From Siphonodentalium dalli (lineage: Eukaryota > Mollusca > Scaphopoda > Gadilida > Siphonodentaliidae): DNA of 64,000 bases. A model generated the notes under the pieces. It searched no databases. It was given only the letters and a program-made list of their open reading frames with translations, and was not told the DNA's origin. The first letter of the stretch is position 1. Each line of letters opens with the position of its first letter. Where the stretch lies: assembly GCA_032622095.1 (NCBI GenBank), contig CP136066.1:110997319-111061318 (forward strand). The letters run 5' to 3'. Positions 1-12,000 of the stretch are shown here, piece by piece. The translations under genes and the position numbers were made by a program.

Positions 1-1165
1 TTTACTCTTTGCATGACTAAATTATTTGGCACGGCCTATAGGTCGTACCTTTGGTCGGATCATCATAAATTTTTTCATGGATGTTAACAATGACATGTAG
101 ATGGGAACGAGTCATTTTGGGGTCATTCGGCATAAAAACATGGCCGCCAGCAGCCATTTTGGATTTTACTCTTTGTATGACTAAATCCTTTAGCACGGGC
201 TACAGGTCGTACCTTTAGTCTGATCATCATGAAATTTGTCATGGCTGTTGAGATTGGAATGTAGATGGGAACGAGTCATTTTGGGGTCATTCGGACAAAC
301 AACATGGCCGCCAGCGGCCATCTTGGATTTCAAAATTCAATCCATTAGCACGGGCTACAGGTCGTACCTTTGGTCTGATCATCATTAAATTTGTCATGAA
401 TGTTAACATTGACATGTAGATGGGAACGAGTCATTATGGGGTCGTTCTGTCAAAAAACATGGCCGCCAGCAGCCATTTTGGATTTTACTCTTCGTATGAC
501 TAAATCCTTTGGCGCGGGCTGCAGGTCGTAGCTTTGGTTGGATCTTCATAAAATTTCTCATGGATGTTAACAATGACATGTAGATGGGAACGAGTAATTT
601 TGGGGTCATTCGGCCCAAAAACATGGCCGCCGGCAGCCATCTTAGATTTACTCTTTGCATGACTAAATTCTTTGGCACGGGCTACAGGTCGTACCTTTGG
701 TCGGATCATCATAAAATGTGTCATGGATGTTAACAATGACATGTAGATGGGAACGAGTCATTTTGGGGTCATTCGGCAAAAAAACATGGCCGCCAGCAGC
801 CATTTTGGATTTTACTCTTTGTATGACTAAATCCTTTAGCACGGGCTACAGGTCATACCTTTAGTCTGATCATTATGACATTTGCCGCGGCTGTTGAAAT
901 TGGAATGTAGATGGGAACGAGTCGTTTTGGGGTCATTCGGACAAACAACATGGCCACCAGTGGCCATCTTGGATTTCAAAATTCAATCCATTAGCATGGG
1001 CTACAGGTCGTACCTTCGGTCTGATCATCATGAAATTTGTCATGAATGTTAACATTGACATGTAGATGGGAACTTGTAATTTTGGGGTCATTCGGCCCAA
1101 AAACATGGCCGCCGGCAGCCATCTTAGATTTACTCTTTGCATGACTAAATTCTTTGGCATGGCCT
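1..1165 (+). repeat. tandem array of ~160-bp monomer, subfamily A (forward)
   Basis: About seven monomers, each with 'atggccgccagcagccat', 'tttactctttgcatgacta', 'ggctacaggtcgtacctt' and 'acatgtagatgggaacgag'. The array runs off the left edge. Two monomer types alternate: one with the 'tactctttg' segment and one with 'ttcaaaattcaatccatt'. Near-identical blocks at 138 and 784 are 646 bp apart, a four-monomer higher-order period. The centre of each monomer is a near-palindrome, TGGCCGCCAGCGGCCA. Short open frames on the minus strand here are array read-through, not genes. Confidence 0.93.
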
Positions 1166-1440
1166 ACAGGTAGAGATGGGCGGTTGTGAAAATTTGTTTC
1201 GGTTTCGGTTGTGGAAAAAGAGTTGAGTCTCGGTTTCGGTTTCGGTTTTTATTAATAAAAATGACTAATGTGAACAAAATCTAATTATGCTTCATCATAT
1301 TACAAAGAAAACACACCAATTTTATCACCATGACTTGTGACCCAACAAACCGGCCAAAAACACCCAAATAAAGCTTCAACAGCCTAAAATATCTTCGGTC
1401 TCTCTCAATAACACCATACAAATATGGATATCATTGGAAC
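1166..1440. other. non-genic stretch with short CGGTTTC repeats
   Basis: Starts with 'gtttcggtttcggtt' copies at 1177-1240 and continues as unremarkable AT-rich DNA. No exon with matching splice phase was seen. It lies upstream of the first visible thioredoxin exon and is probably intron. Confidence 0.4.
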
Positions 1441-1716
1441 CGGTTCATTGACCACATTGTGATGGTTACAGTTATGCCCTGTGCCAATGCATTCTCTTAT
1501 ATATGTGAGTCGACCATAGGTCGCCTCGCATATATAAGAGAATGCATTGGCCTAAAAAATTATTTTTTTACCATTTTTTCTTACATTCTTTAACAATTTT
1601 ATAATGTTTTCTTACATTTTTTAACAATTTTTATAATATTTTTCTACATTCTTTGACAATTTTATCATTTTTAATATGTGTTAAGCACAGGGCCATTCTG
1701 TTGGGTAAAGGGTTAA
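1441..1716 (+). mobile_element. TTAA-type MITE remnant with hairpin core
   Basis: A hairpin at 1481-1552 pairs 'ccaatgcattctcttatat' with its reverse complement around a 'cgaccataggtcg' loop. It is followed by AT-rich short repeats ('cttacattctttaacaa') and ends in AAAGGGTTAA at 1707-1716. The left TTAA end is missing or diverged. It is closest to the copy at 18653-18898. Confidence 0.6.
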
Positions 1717-2964
1717 GGGGTTTCCTCACAAATGTTATTTTTGGATGTGGAAAGTTTAGATGGACAATACACAACAGTACTTAATTATTAAGCACCACCT
1801 GAAGGAATCTATGCTATCTATTATAAAAGACTACATCAAACATATTATATAACAATAAAAATGTAAAAAAGATGACTTTAATCATATTTATTTGGATGGA
1901 ACTTAGTTGTGTGCTGGAAAATTGTGAGCAGCCATTTGTAAGAATGGCTACAGTTAAGAACCGGCACAATGAATAAAAATGTTGGTATGAAGACATGTCC
2001 ATTAAATCAGCGAGCAATCAATTGGAAATAGGCCATTATTAGAGATAGCTGGTCAGCTGGGGATTTGGCTATGGACCTATGACATAAAACTCATCTAAGC
2101 CCAAATTTCTATATCAGGTTTGTGCAAATGACTACTCACAATTTTTAGCACCCAACTAACATTCTGTTAACATTCTTGAAGCAGTGTTGCTCTCAGTTAA
2201 ATAGTTCTTCGATTCTTTCACTAGTTCAGATCTTGTACCTTTTGTGGCAGTTATTCATTTGCTATCAGTTTGTATACTTGCTGAGAATGCTCCTTTAAAA
2301 AAATGTCCCTTGATTATAGTAATCTTTTGGACATTTGTATTGTTTTATAATATATTTGATGTGGTCTTCAGATAGCATAGATTCCTTCATATGGTGGACT
2401 AGCTTAACAATTAAGTAGTGTTTTGTGTTTATTCCATCAGAAGTTTCCCCATCCAGAGATAGGCTATACATGGAAACCCATTAATATATGTGAAAAATGG
2501 CCTCCCATAGATTAATCACTGCATGCCTGTGAATGATTTGTAAATCAGTGTAATTATATGCACAAATAACCCGTATTATTTATTGGAAGAAATGATTTAT
2601 CATCATCAAATTTATGTATGACCATAAACGTTTCAGAGCAATGACAGCTCTAGTTTTTCTTCCCATGGTCTACAGGTGCAAAATTTACATGCATAGTGCG
2701 TTGGGACTATTCATTAGTCTTCAAGCAACAACCTATTTGATTATTTGTTATTTTCTATTGTTTATCATAGAAACAACAAAAATTACATAAATTACAGATT
2801 ATCAAATTGGTCAAAGAGGCGCTTCTCGTTCAGATGGACTAGATAGATCCACCTGTTTTAATCTCAAAAGGACAAGTAACGGTACAGCGACCCATCATGC
2901 AAATGGACCTGAACAACAATGGAAATCTTTGAGGCTAAAATTAATTTCTTTTTCTATATTGCAG
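1717..2964. other. non-genic stretch, probable intron
   Basis: AT-rich DNA with no recognisable exon, tandem array or terminal inverted repeat. The segment 1795-2030 shares words ('catctatgctatctattat', 'aagacatgtccattaaatc') only loosely with other sites. I could not find a phase-1 exon for the upstream part of the thioredoxin-like gene here. Confidence 0.4.
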
Positions 2965-3039
2965 CAAAACCAAATTGTGACAAGTGCCGAGTGTCCCTGG
3001 ATGATATCAAAACAGTGAGAAGTGAAGAATGGCAGGGAG
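2965..3039 (+). CDS. thioredoxin-like gene, first visible exon (CDKC active site)
   Basis: A pyrimidine-rich acceptor ends in gcag and the donor is GAG|GTAATA. It enters with two bases of a split codon and leaves in phase 1. It encodes 24 full residues beginning KPNCDKC, which places a CxxC redox motif at the N-terminal end of the domain's first helix. The preceding exon must end in phase 1. I found no convincing candidate for it between 1 and 2960. Confidence 0.8.
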
Positions 3040-6000
3040 GTAATATATTCATAGACTTACTTAAATATCAAACTTGAAGGAATTGCATTAACGTGATATC
3101 GAGAATGCCATAGATTTTCTATTCTAACATTTAAAATATCTGTTCATGGTGCCTGACTTATATATAATTCCTCTAATATTTTATATAGAATTCGAGGACT
3201 TGTGACAAATGTCGGCTCTACTATATCTGTTTTTTTTTCACAAGTTAATTTATTGTAATACATATGCAGTTTTAATGAGAAAGCAGTAATTGACTGGAAG
3301 ATGAAGAATGATCAGGAACTTTCTTGAATTGGAGCATGAAAACAGTTTGTGAACAAGCTATCTTGTTGTCGAGGTTCACAGGCTGTTTTCATGGTGGAAT
3401 CCCTGAATATCCTATGACACATGGTATGATTATCTCTATTGTAGTTTAATCCAGCAAAAATTTTGAAAGAAACTGCATGAAAAGTACTTTTCATCTGCAT
3501 TACTAGACCAAGTCTTCTCAGTCCACAAACGGCTTGGGATATAAGTTGGGATGATTCTGTTTTGGACAGAGTCCTGCCCCATTGCTCTTCCATAACAGAC
3601 TTTCATTAAAAAAACACATGGAGCCCGGGCATTGACGTAAACCCCTGAATGTGATTAATCATCTGACATGTCAGCGATTAATTTGTCTTCAAAATGATAC
3701 ATCATTTACCGTGATAGAAAATGGTATAGTGATTATATGATTGTTTAATGTATTGTTTACATGCATTTTCTGATACCGCGACAAATCAAAATTCTCTGGA
3801 AAACAAGGCTTTGTTTACTTATAAATCTCATTGTTTGACATTTAACAGCCCTCTGATATCATATATGCGTGTTTGATATCATCATACGTTGGAAAGGCTG
3901 CCTGTAGTGCGACATTATTAAAGACATTGCTCTGCAGCAATTATCAATTTTGCAAAAATCATTGGCAAATTCTGAAATTTGACTCTGCTAAAATTTAGCC
4001 TACACAATTTATTTTTACCTTGGTATTTGCCTCGGCTCAGTCGATAGCCAATGCTAGCTAATTAATAGGGCTGGCCCTTTAATGACTAAATACTCAAGAC
4101 GAGTAGTTCAGTTGGGGATTGTACAGATAATAATTTCACCATTTTGGTATACTATAAGATTCCCTGAATTTAATATACATGGACATTTTAACAGTGGTTA
4201 TGCAAATTGTTGTGAAACGATCCATATGAAGATGAGAGGCCCTTGCGATATAGTAACAACCAATGCAGCTATTGCTAAAAGGGTGCAGCCCATTTGTATG
4301 TTGATCAAAATTGGAGATTATAATATACATCATTCATTTGAAGGCTGATTCAAGATATATTTTGAATTGATAAATATTATCGACCATATATCTAGATATA
4401 AAGATAAAATTTCCAAAATACTAGTAGAAAAAAAATACAAGTTTAATTGCTTTCTGAAACCCTACTATAATATCATCCAAAGGAATTATCCAGTAGAGTC
4501 AGGGACCAGCCAGGGGTAAAATTTTAGGGAGAAGTGACTTCTCCCTCTGGAGATTTTAGGGAGAAGTCAGGGGAAAATAGGGAGAAGTGGGGAGACTCAA
4601 AGTCTCAATTATCAATTATATTACCGGATTGTTTTCTTTTTTGGGGGTTAAAACTAGGCTGTTTTGTCAATGAATTTGAATGAATAATAATTATTAATAA
4701 CAAACATATATTGATAATCAAAAAGTTATCCTCTTCAAGTTAATATGTGAATGTACTTAGTAAATAATTTGTAATAGTAAACACAAAATTATTGATTATA
4801 GCAAAATAAGTATTGATCCTATATTATGATCATTTACACCACCAAATAAACTCTCAGCTTAATCCACCAGCAATACAACAGGCTTCAGTATGTGTGACAT
4901 ATACTGACTTGTGTGTTTAATTTCATAACAATCTACCTTGGAGTGTCCATGGTACACAGGTGTGATAACTAGGGCCCCACTATGGCCACTCATGGATTGA
5001 ATAACAGGTGTCAATACACTAATTAAGACAAAACCAAGTTGGACAATATATTCATCATATGGCATTCTAAGTGCCAAATGTATACTCTTATGTCATGGTC
5101 CTATATTATACTATATTAAACTATTATTATATTTAAAAAAAAAAAAGATGTCATTTAAGTTTTTATTACCAATCTACAATATGCATATATATTCTTAAAA
5201 TCACCCCTGTGGTAGGCCCAGTCATAGAAACATGAGACATATTTTTTAGGTCACGTGCCATTTACAATCTGCGATGTGGAAATTATATCATGATCGTTCT
5301 TTCAGATCTGGTGGTAGGCATTACTGAAGACAAGAAAGTTGCGGTGAAATATGGCATCACAGAATTCCCGAGTATTGTATTCATACGAGAAAACATTCCT
5401 ATTCTATTTGATGGTATGTATAGTATTATGTCATTCAACTGCTTGTTGATATCACAGGCATCCTTTATACGCTGTGGGAACCAGATGACCTGCCCCAGCA
5501 ATAGTACAGACCACAGATATGTTAGGGGATAACAAAGTCATGATTAGATACAGTTTATACATGTGCGGCCCATCCCAAAAATTTCCCAGAGGGTTATTTC
5601 AAACAAATATCAATGGATTTCAATGATTTTATACGCCCGTTTGAAAAAATGGTTGTATTATGCAATCAGTCTGTCCGTCCGTCTGTCGATCCGTCCGTTA
5701 ACATTTTTGGTTTCCGACCGATAACTCTAGTTTGGATTATTTGATCTGAACGAAAGTTGGTATGTGTATTTCCCAGCTAAAAATACAGGTCAAATTCGAA
5801 TATGGCATCCGTCCAATTATTTTCACATGAGTTCGGCCCTTTATCGACTTAAAATTTTGGCCGAAAGCCACACTTAATTCGAGTGAAGTTATTGAAACTC
5901 GTAGAAGGTGACACTTAATTCGGTGGTGCTTGTGAAGTAATTGAAGCTCAAAATAGGGCCACACTTAATTCTGGTGGTGCTTGTGAAGTTATTGAAGCTC

Positions 6001-9000
6001 TTAGAAAGGCCACACTTCATTTTGGCGGTGCTCGTGAAGTTATTGAAGCTCATAGAAGGCCCTAATTAATTCTGGTGGAGCTCATGAAGTTATTGAAGCT
6101 CTTAGAAGGCCCCCCCCCCCTTAAATTGGGTGGTGCTCATGAAATTATTGAAGCTGTTAGAAGGCCACAATTAATTTGGGTGATTGGTTCTCGTGCAGTT
6201 ATGAATCTCTTAGAAGGCCCCACCGCTCATGCACTAGTTTATCCAATCAAACAAACATTTATATATGTTTTAAATAAATTTAAAATAAAAAAAACATTCT
6301 TTAATGTATTTGTCTTTATATTATATTATACAATTTGTTAATTCTTGTGCATGATTTATAGAAAATAAATTTATTCGCACCAAATATGGTCATTTCAGAA
6401 AAGGATTATGAAGACATCAACAGCTGGTTGGACTTAGCCAGAAATGTGGCATCAAAACCCTTGAATGAGGATTCATTCGAACATTTAACTCAGGCAGCTA
6501 CTGGAGCCACAACAGGTGATTGGCTCGTGGTTTTGTAAGTGAAGAGGAGTTACTTTTTCTGAGTGAATATTTGGGAAAGATCAAGGACTTTGCCCATATA
6601 GTAATTCCCTAAATAATGGACACATTTAGAGCTTTCCAATGAATGGCAACAAGCCATATTTTCGACTAAATCCTGAAAAATTACCCATAATTCTGCTGTG
6701 GTTAAGGAGTCCGTTATTTAGGGCATTACTGTATATGTCAATACTGGAGTGGAATGATACCTATCAATTACTTAAAGATGTTGTATCTCTTCCCATAACT
6801 TTGTTATATTGAATCAGGGGTATAAAATAATAAGTTTAACCCTTCCATGATTGGGGCTTCCTGAAATTTTGCGGAAACCGAGTGCCAATGCATTCTCTTT
6901 TATTTGAAAGTCTCCCTATGGAAGACTCGCATATATAAGAGAATGCACTGGCACAGGATCTTTAATGCAGCTGCTGCACCAGCGCAGCTCCCATCATGTT
7001 AAGGTTAAGTCAGAGAGACCAGTTAACCAAAGCTTGAAGCCTCCAAGCCATCAAGGTCACACCATATTACTGTCAATCAAACACAATAAATTGTCAATAA
7101 TGTATATGTTCTGCCATCATTGATAGCAATTTGACATTTGTTTTGGAAGAATGATAAGCACAAAATGTTGAAGTCCCCATCGGTTTCTCCATTATGTTGT
7201 TCAACGTAATGGCTTCATGAAACGATCAGTCCAGTGAGAGTAGTCCAAGTCTTCTCGTACTAAAACCGGCTAAGATATTGGGATGGAGGTGCCGGTCTTT
7301 AGTCCGAGTTCCAGGCCCATGCATTCTTATGACACGACTTAAGCGTTAGTGACCCGCTCAAATAAAACCACAATTATATGAAATAAAATATCACAATTGC
7401 GACAATAAACGGATATTTTCCGCAGAAGACATGCTATTTTATCTGAAACCCACATCAGTTGTGAATTTAAAACGGTAATTTAATGCGAAAAGAGACATTT
7501 ACCTCAATGTTTACAATTTTTTAAAAGTATGCGAACTCGGTTGACCTCGCGAACTGTGTTCGGCATTTTCCGTTGAAAATATTCCGTAGATTTTGGACAA
7601 CAACGCAAATTACGATGAATTCTCCATTGTAATCGTAATTATGTGTGTCAATAAATAAAATAATAAATAGATTAATTAAACATTGGAGATATAAATGTAA
7701 TACACTAAATAAATGAACCTTAAGTTTGAAAAGTCCCACTAAAACGGAAGAACTATATTTCGAAACTGTGTGATTCGGTTCTCCGATTATTTTATCAACA
7801 CAGATGTCAAAATGCACATCACACGCATGGCAACTTGGCAAGTCAGACACAAGAGTTCTAATTTGCTCCAATTTTGACAAGTTGCTTGCGAAAATTGTCA
7901 ACAAAACTACCGTTCTGATCCTCCATTATGTCATTAAGTTTTTAGTGCGGGAATTGTTCTGAAAGCACATAGAAAACTGGACTTTCGGGCGATCGGTTTT
8001 CGCCATTTTTGTTCGGAAAACCCGCGCTATATATAGAAACGGAAAGTAGAATTCCCAGAACAAACAGCGGATTATGCCGAACTTATTCGGACCACTTCGG
8101 CTTTCGGTTAAAACGTAAACAAACAGAGAAACAAATCGATGTTTGTGTCAATCAACCGGAATATTCTATGTGTAATTTAACATTAAAGTTAGATTATTAT
8201 ACACCATTATGACCATAAGATGTAAGCCTTTCCGATGTATATAGCATCATCTATTGATTTGCTAGGTAAATCGAGTAAAATACACCACAAATTCCCGCCA
8301 CAGATCGTGGGTGTAAGTCGTGTCATAGGATTGGTATACAAGCGGTCTTGGACTAAAGACCGGCACCTCCATCCCAATATCTTAGCCGGTTTTAGTACGA
8401 GAAGACTTGGACTAAGTGAGAGATGATTGAACCGTTGTCTTGGTTTCCCTTATGTTGACCGCTCTAGATGTAAACATGGGATATATTGCGTGGCTCTCTG
8501 ACCAATTAAAGATGCTGTTTCTTAATGGAGGCCGAACATTTGAACATATTTTACTACTTATCTGTTATTCCTACTTACCCCAGTATGTGTACTACCTCGT
8601 TTAGAAAATTACATTTTTTTATTGAAGGTCAATCTTATAAAACACTTTTAGGAAAATGTAACACAAAATACTTCTCCTGCATTATGGAATTAATAAGGTA
8701 AAGGTGTCATCAATAAGAGTTTCATAGAAATGTATGTTACTGGAGCATCTTTAGTATATAGGCTGCCAATTCCTCTTGCAGTAGATTGGCAATGTCATAT
8801 AATTTAGTGTCATTTAACACTCTTTTGTGGACTGCTTGTGCCAAGTCACCAAGGAGAGGCCCACCTACAGGTACATTAACTGAGAATTGTGATATTTGAA
8901 CATGACCAAATATACAGCATGTGTGAAGGTGTTCCCTCTTAGTAAACTCAGTGATTTTGTGTTTTTTTGGAAAGTTGACCCTTCCCATTTAATTGGTGTT

Positions 9001-12000
9001 CATTCAAGCACGTAGCCACTCAAAATATTATTTCAATAGTCACTGGACTTGTTGGGCACACATAAGAAATTATCTTCACAAACTTTCATGGAATTCTGAT
9101 CACCACATCTGAAGATATCCTCAAAAATATCAGGGAGAACTTTTTTTTAGGTAAATACAAGTATATCAGATTGTTCTTAATGATTTAAATAAATTGAATT
9201 AACATTTAATAGTCTCCGATCATTTATGAATTAAATTTATCGAAAAAGTTCTACAAATCTAATTTTGTTCCGCTGAAATACATTAGTACCTTTGGTTGTA
9301 ACAAAATGTAATTCAATAAACAGACTGGTTGATAACCAGTTTTGTTATCAATATGTTATTCAGCAATATTTTGACAAGGAATTTCAACTTCTTGCATTTA
9401 TTATTTTTTATAAGAAAGGTTAATTAACTGTTTACACCCCATAGCCATCCCTGGATTCCTTGCACTATTTCCCCAGTAGTGCCTCTATGCCTCATATCCC
9501 CAGTAGCGACAGAGAGCGATTCCAGATTTCATCATAGCTGCCCCAGAACGCCACAATATGAGCCAGAATGCTTTAATGAATTTATCCATGTGTTCTGGTT
9601 GGCTGATAATTGCGAATGCTCTGGGTATGTCGACTCATTGTTTGCCTATCTAATAATAATAAAAGTGGCATCATCGCATATGATACTTGCTGTGTTAGTT
9701 CTGGGAGGTCCGTGTTTGGCCACATCCTCAATTGTATCATCTTGAAATATTGGTCATTGAACACATCTGCAAAATTATCTAAACAGCAAGTGATCAATAT
9801 TTTATTGCAATGTTTGTCATGAATTACACCCTTATGCATAGACATAATCATTATGCTCCGTTGATACTGTGACACCAACATACTTCATATACTCTAAGTG
9901 TAGTTTTAACATATGGCATATGACCTAAAGAGTTAAGAACATGATGTCATGTAGAGTCATTCATTGTCATCCCTTTCCCTGCATATCTAGGAAATTCATA
10001 TAAAATGGTCTTTACTTTTTAAATGACATCATTTAGCTTACCCATACCAATTACTGCTGGTTTTCATTTGACAAGTCAATGATAATAGTATCCGTGTAAT
10101 TCTTTAGAAGTGTTCTTCTTACATTATATATGTTCATGGTTGTAAGCACTTGTAGAATTGTAGATATGATTGCTTGATAATATTTCTCTCCCACAGTTAC
10201 AACACATCTTGTACCCAAGTGATGCCAGTTATTGAAAGTATAGCATTAAAGTGAGTACATGTAAATGCGCAAACTATACTACTGACTTTATAAGTATCAC
10301 TCTTATTTCTCATAATATTTTTGGAAAGTAAAGGCAATATGAGTATGTTGAAATTTAGTCTGAAGGTTTGCCACCATGATTGCTTTCAAAAGAGTGCCAA
10401 TGATGTTGTTTGCATTTTCCGTTCTAGAGTTATCCTATTTATTTTAAATTTGCGTTCTGTCCTGCCCATTTAGCATCGTGTATGTATGGCAGAACCCGAG
10501 GTGCAACTTCTTGTTTTTTATGGCTTAAATTCTATGATTTAATCCATTTAATCTGACTGTTAGTCATCATTAACAATCAGGGTTTCCGTTAGTACGGCTC
10601 AGCGTCCGTAGGACGGCCTCATTCTCCTCGCAGATTATCTGTTTGGTTCATACATATACCAAATGTCAGTCGCAATGTCGTAAACAAATCCGGTTACAAC
10701 GGGAGATCGGGGTTTAAACAGAATACTGGCGAGAAAGCGGGTCAAATAGCGACGTTAGATACAGCGTAATGCATGTCGCGGTAACATCAAAGAAAGCCGG
10801 ACTGCTGAGTACGCATATTTTTGTGCACGGGATGAAACTACTCATGCTCGAAAATCCTGTGTTATCCTACGATTACATAATTTGATCAAAGAACGCCGAA
10901 TTTCTTAGTCGGGACATTTTTATGCACGGGATTTTCATAGATGAAACTAATCCTCTCTGAGATCCCGTGCTATCATACGGTACATAATAAATGGGTCCCT
11001 CTGCAGAGTTCATGAGGTATAGAACAGAGTTTTAGCCAACGTGTTATAAAATATAATATTGGCGGGAAATGTGAACACGTGCGTTGTTGATTGTGCTTGG
11101 GGACAACGCAACTATTATTTACCGTCCTTTGACTTTATCTCCATATTGGGGAGGGGGTATGTCTTTGTCTTTATCCCCCATGTATGTAATATGGTTCAAA
11201 TGAATGGTGTTGTTAACTTGTCACTATGAATTCCCACTATAAAGACTGATTTCGGGACAGGTTCCGTATTATTGTGAAATAAATAACTTTGGGATTTTGT
11301 TGACTATGCGCATAATAAGCAATTGCGGTCGTCAGTTTATGGACTAAATAGAGACTGTATTAGGCACAATTTTTTTTTAAATTTAATAAAAATCTCTTTT
11401 TATTAATTTTTTGTTTTTGGCCAAATACCTGTGTCGCTACCATTCGTATTTTGCCGCTATAAATATATCGTGCAGACAAACCCTGCAGTATGACATGACA
11501 GCGCACAAATAGTTTTACGATTGACAGCGTCACGTATATCATGTCAGTTTCATTTTCACAGAAGCTGCTTGAAATTCTAGGAAATACTTTATTCAATTTC
11601 CTTGCACCTAAGAGTCTCACAAAGAAACCAAAGCTACGTATATTCTATGCAAGTCAATCATTTCCGTGGTTGCATTAATTCTGTTGATGGTATCCAGATA
11701 ATCAATTCAGTTAATTACGCACATTAGACTGCCGTCTGATTGAAGATTATATATAAATGAACAAGCTACGAGTTAGTGTTTACAAATTTATACAATAAGA
11801 TTCCGACAGGTATAATGAATCTAAACACTACAAAGCATCTATGCATTGACCAATAATAGATAGCAAGGAGAGTTGCTACTTTTCAGTGTCAAATAACAAA
11901 ATTTTCGCCCGACGGGTCGCGTTATGTGTTTCCCCAATACGGACTCATTAATTTTCCCCTCACGGAAACCCTGCCAATACATGACTAAAATTGTTGCAAC

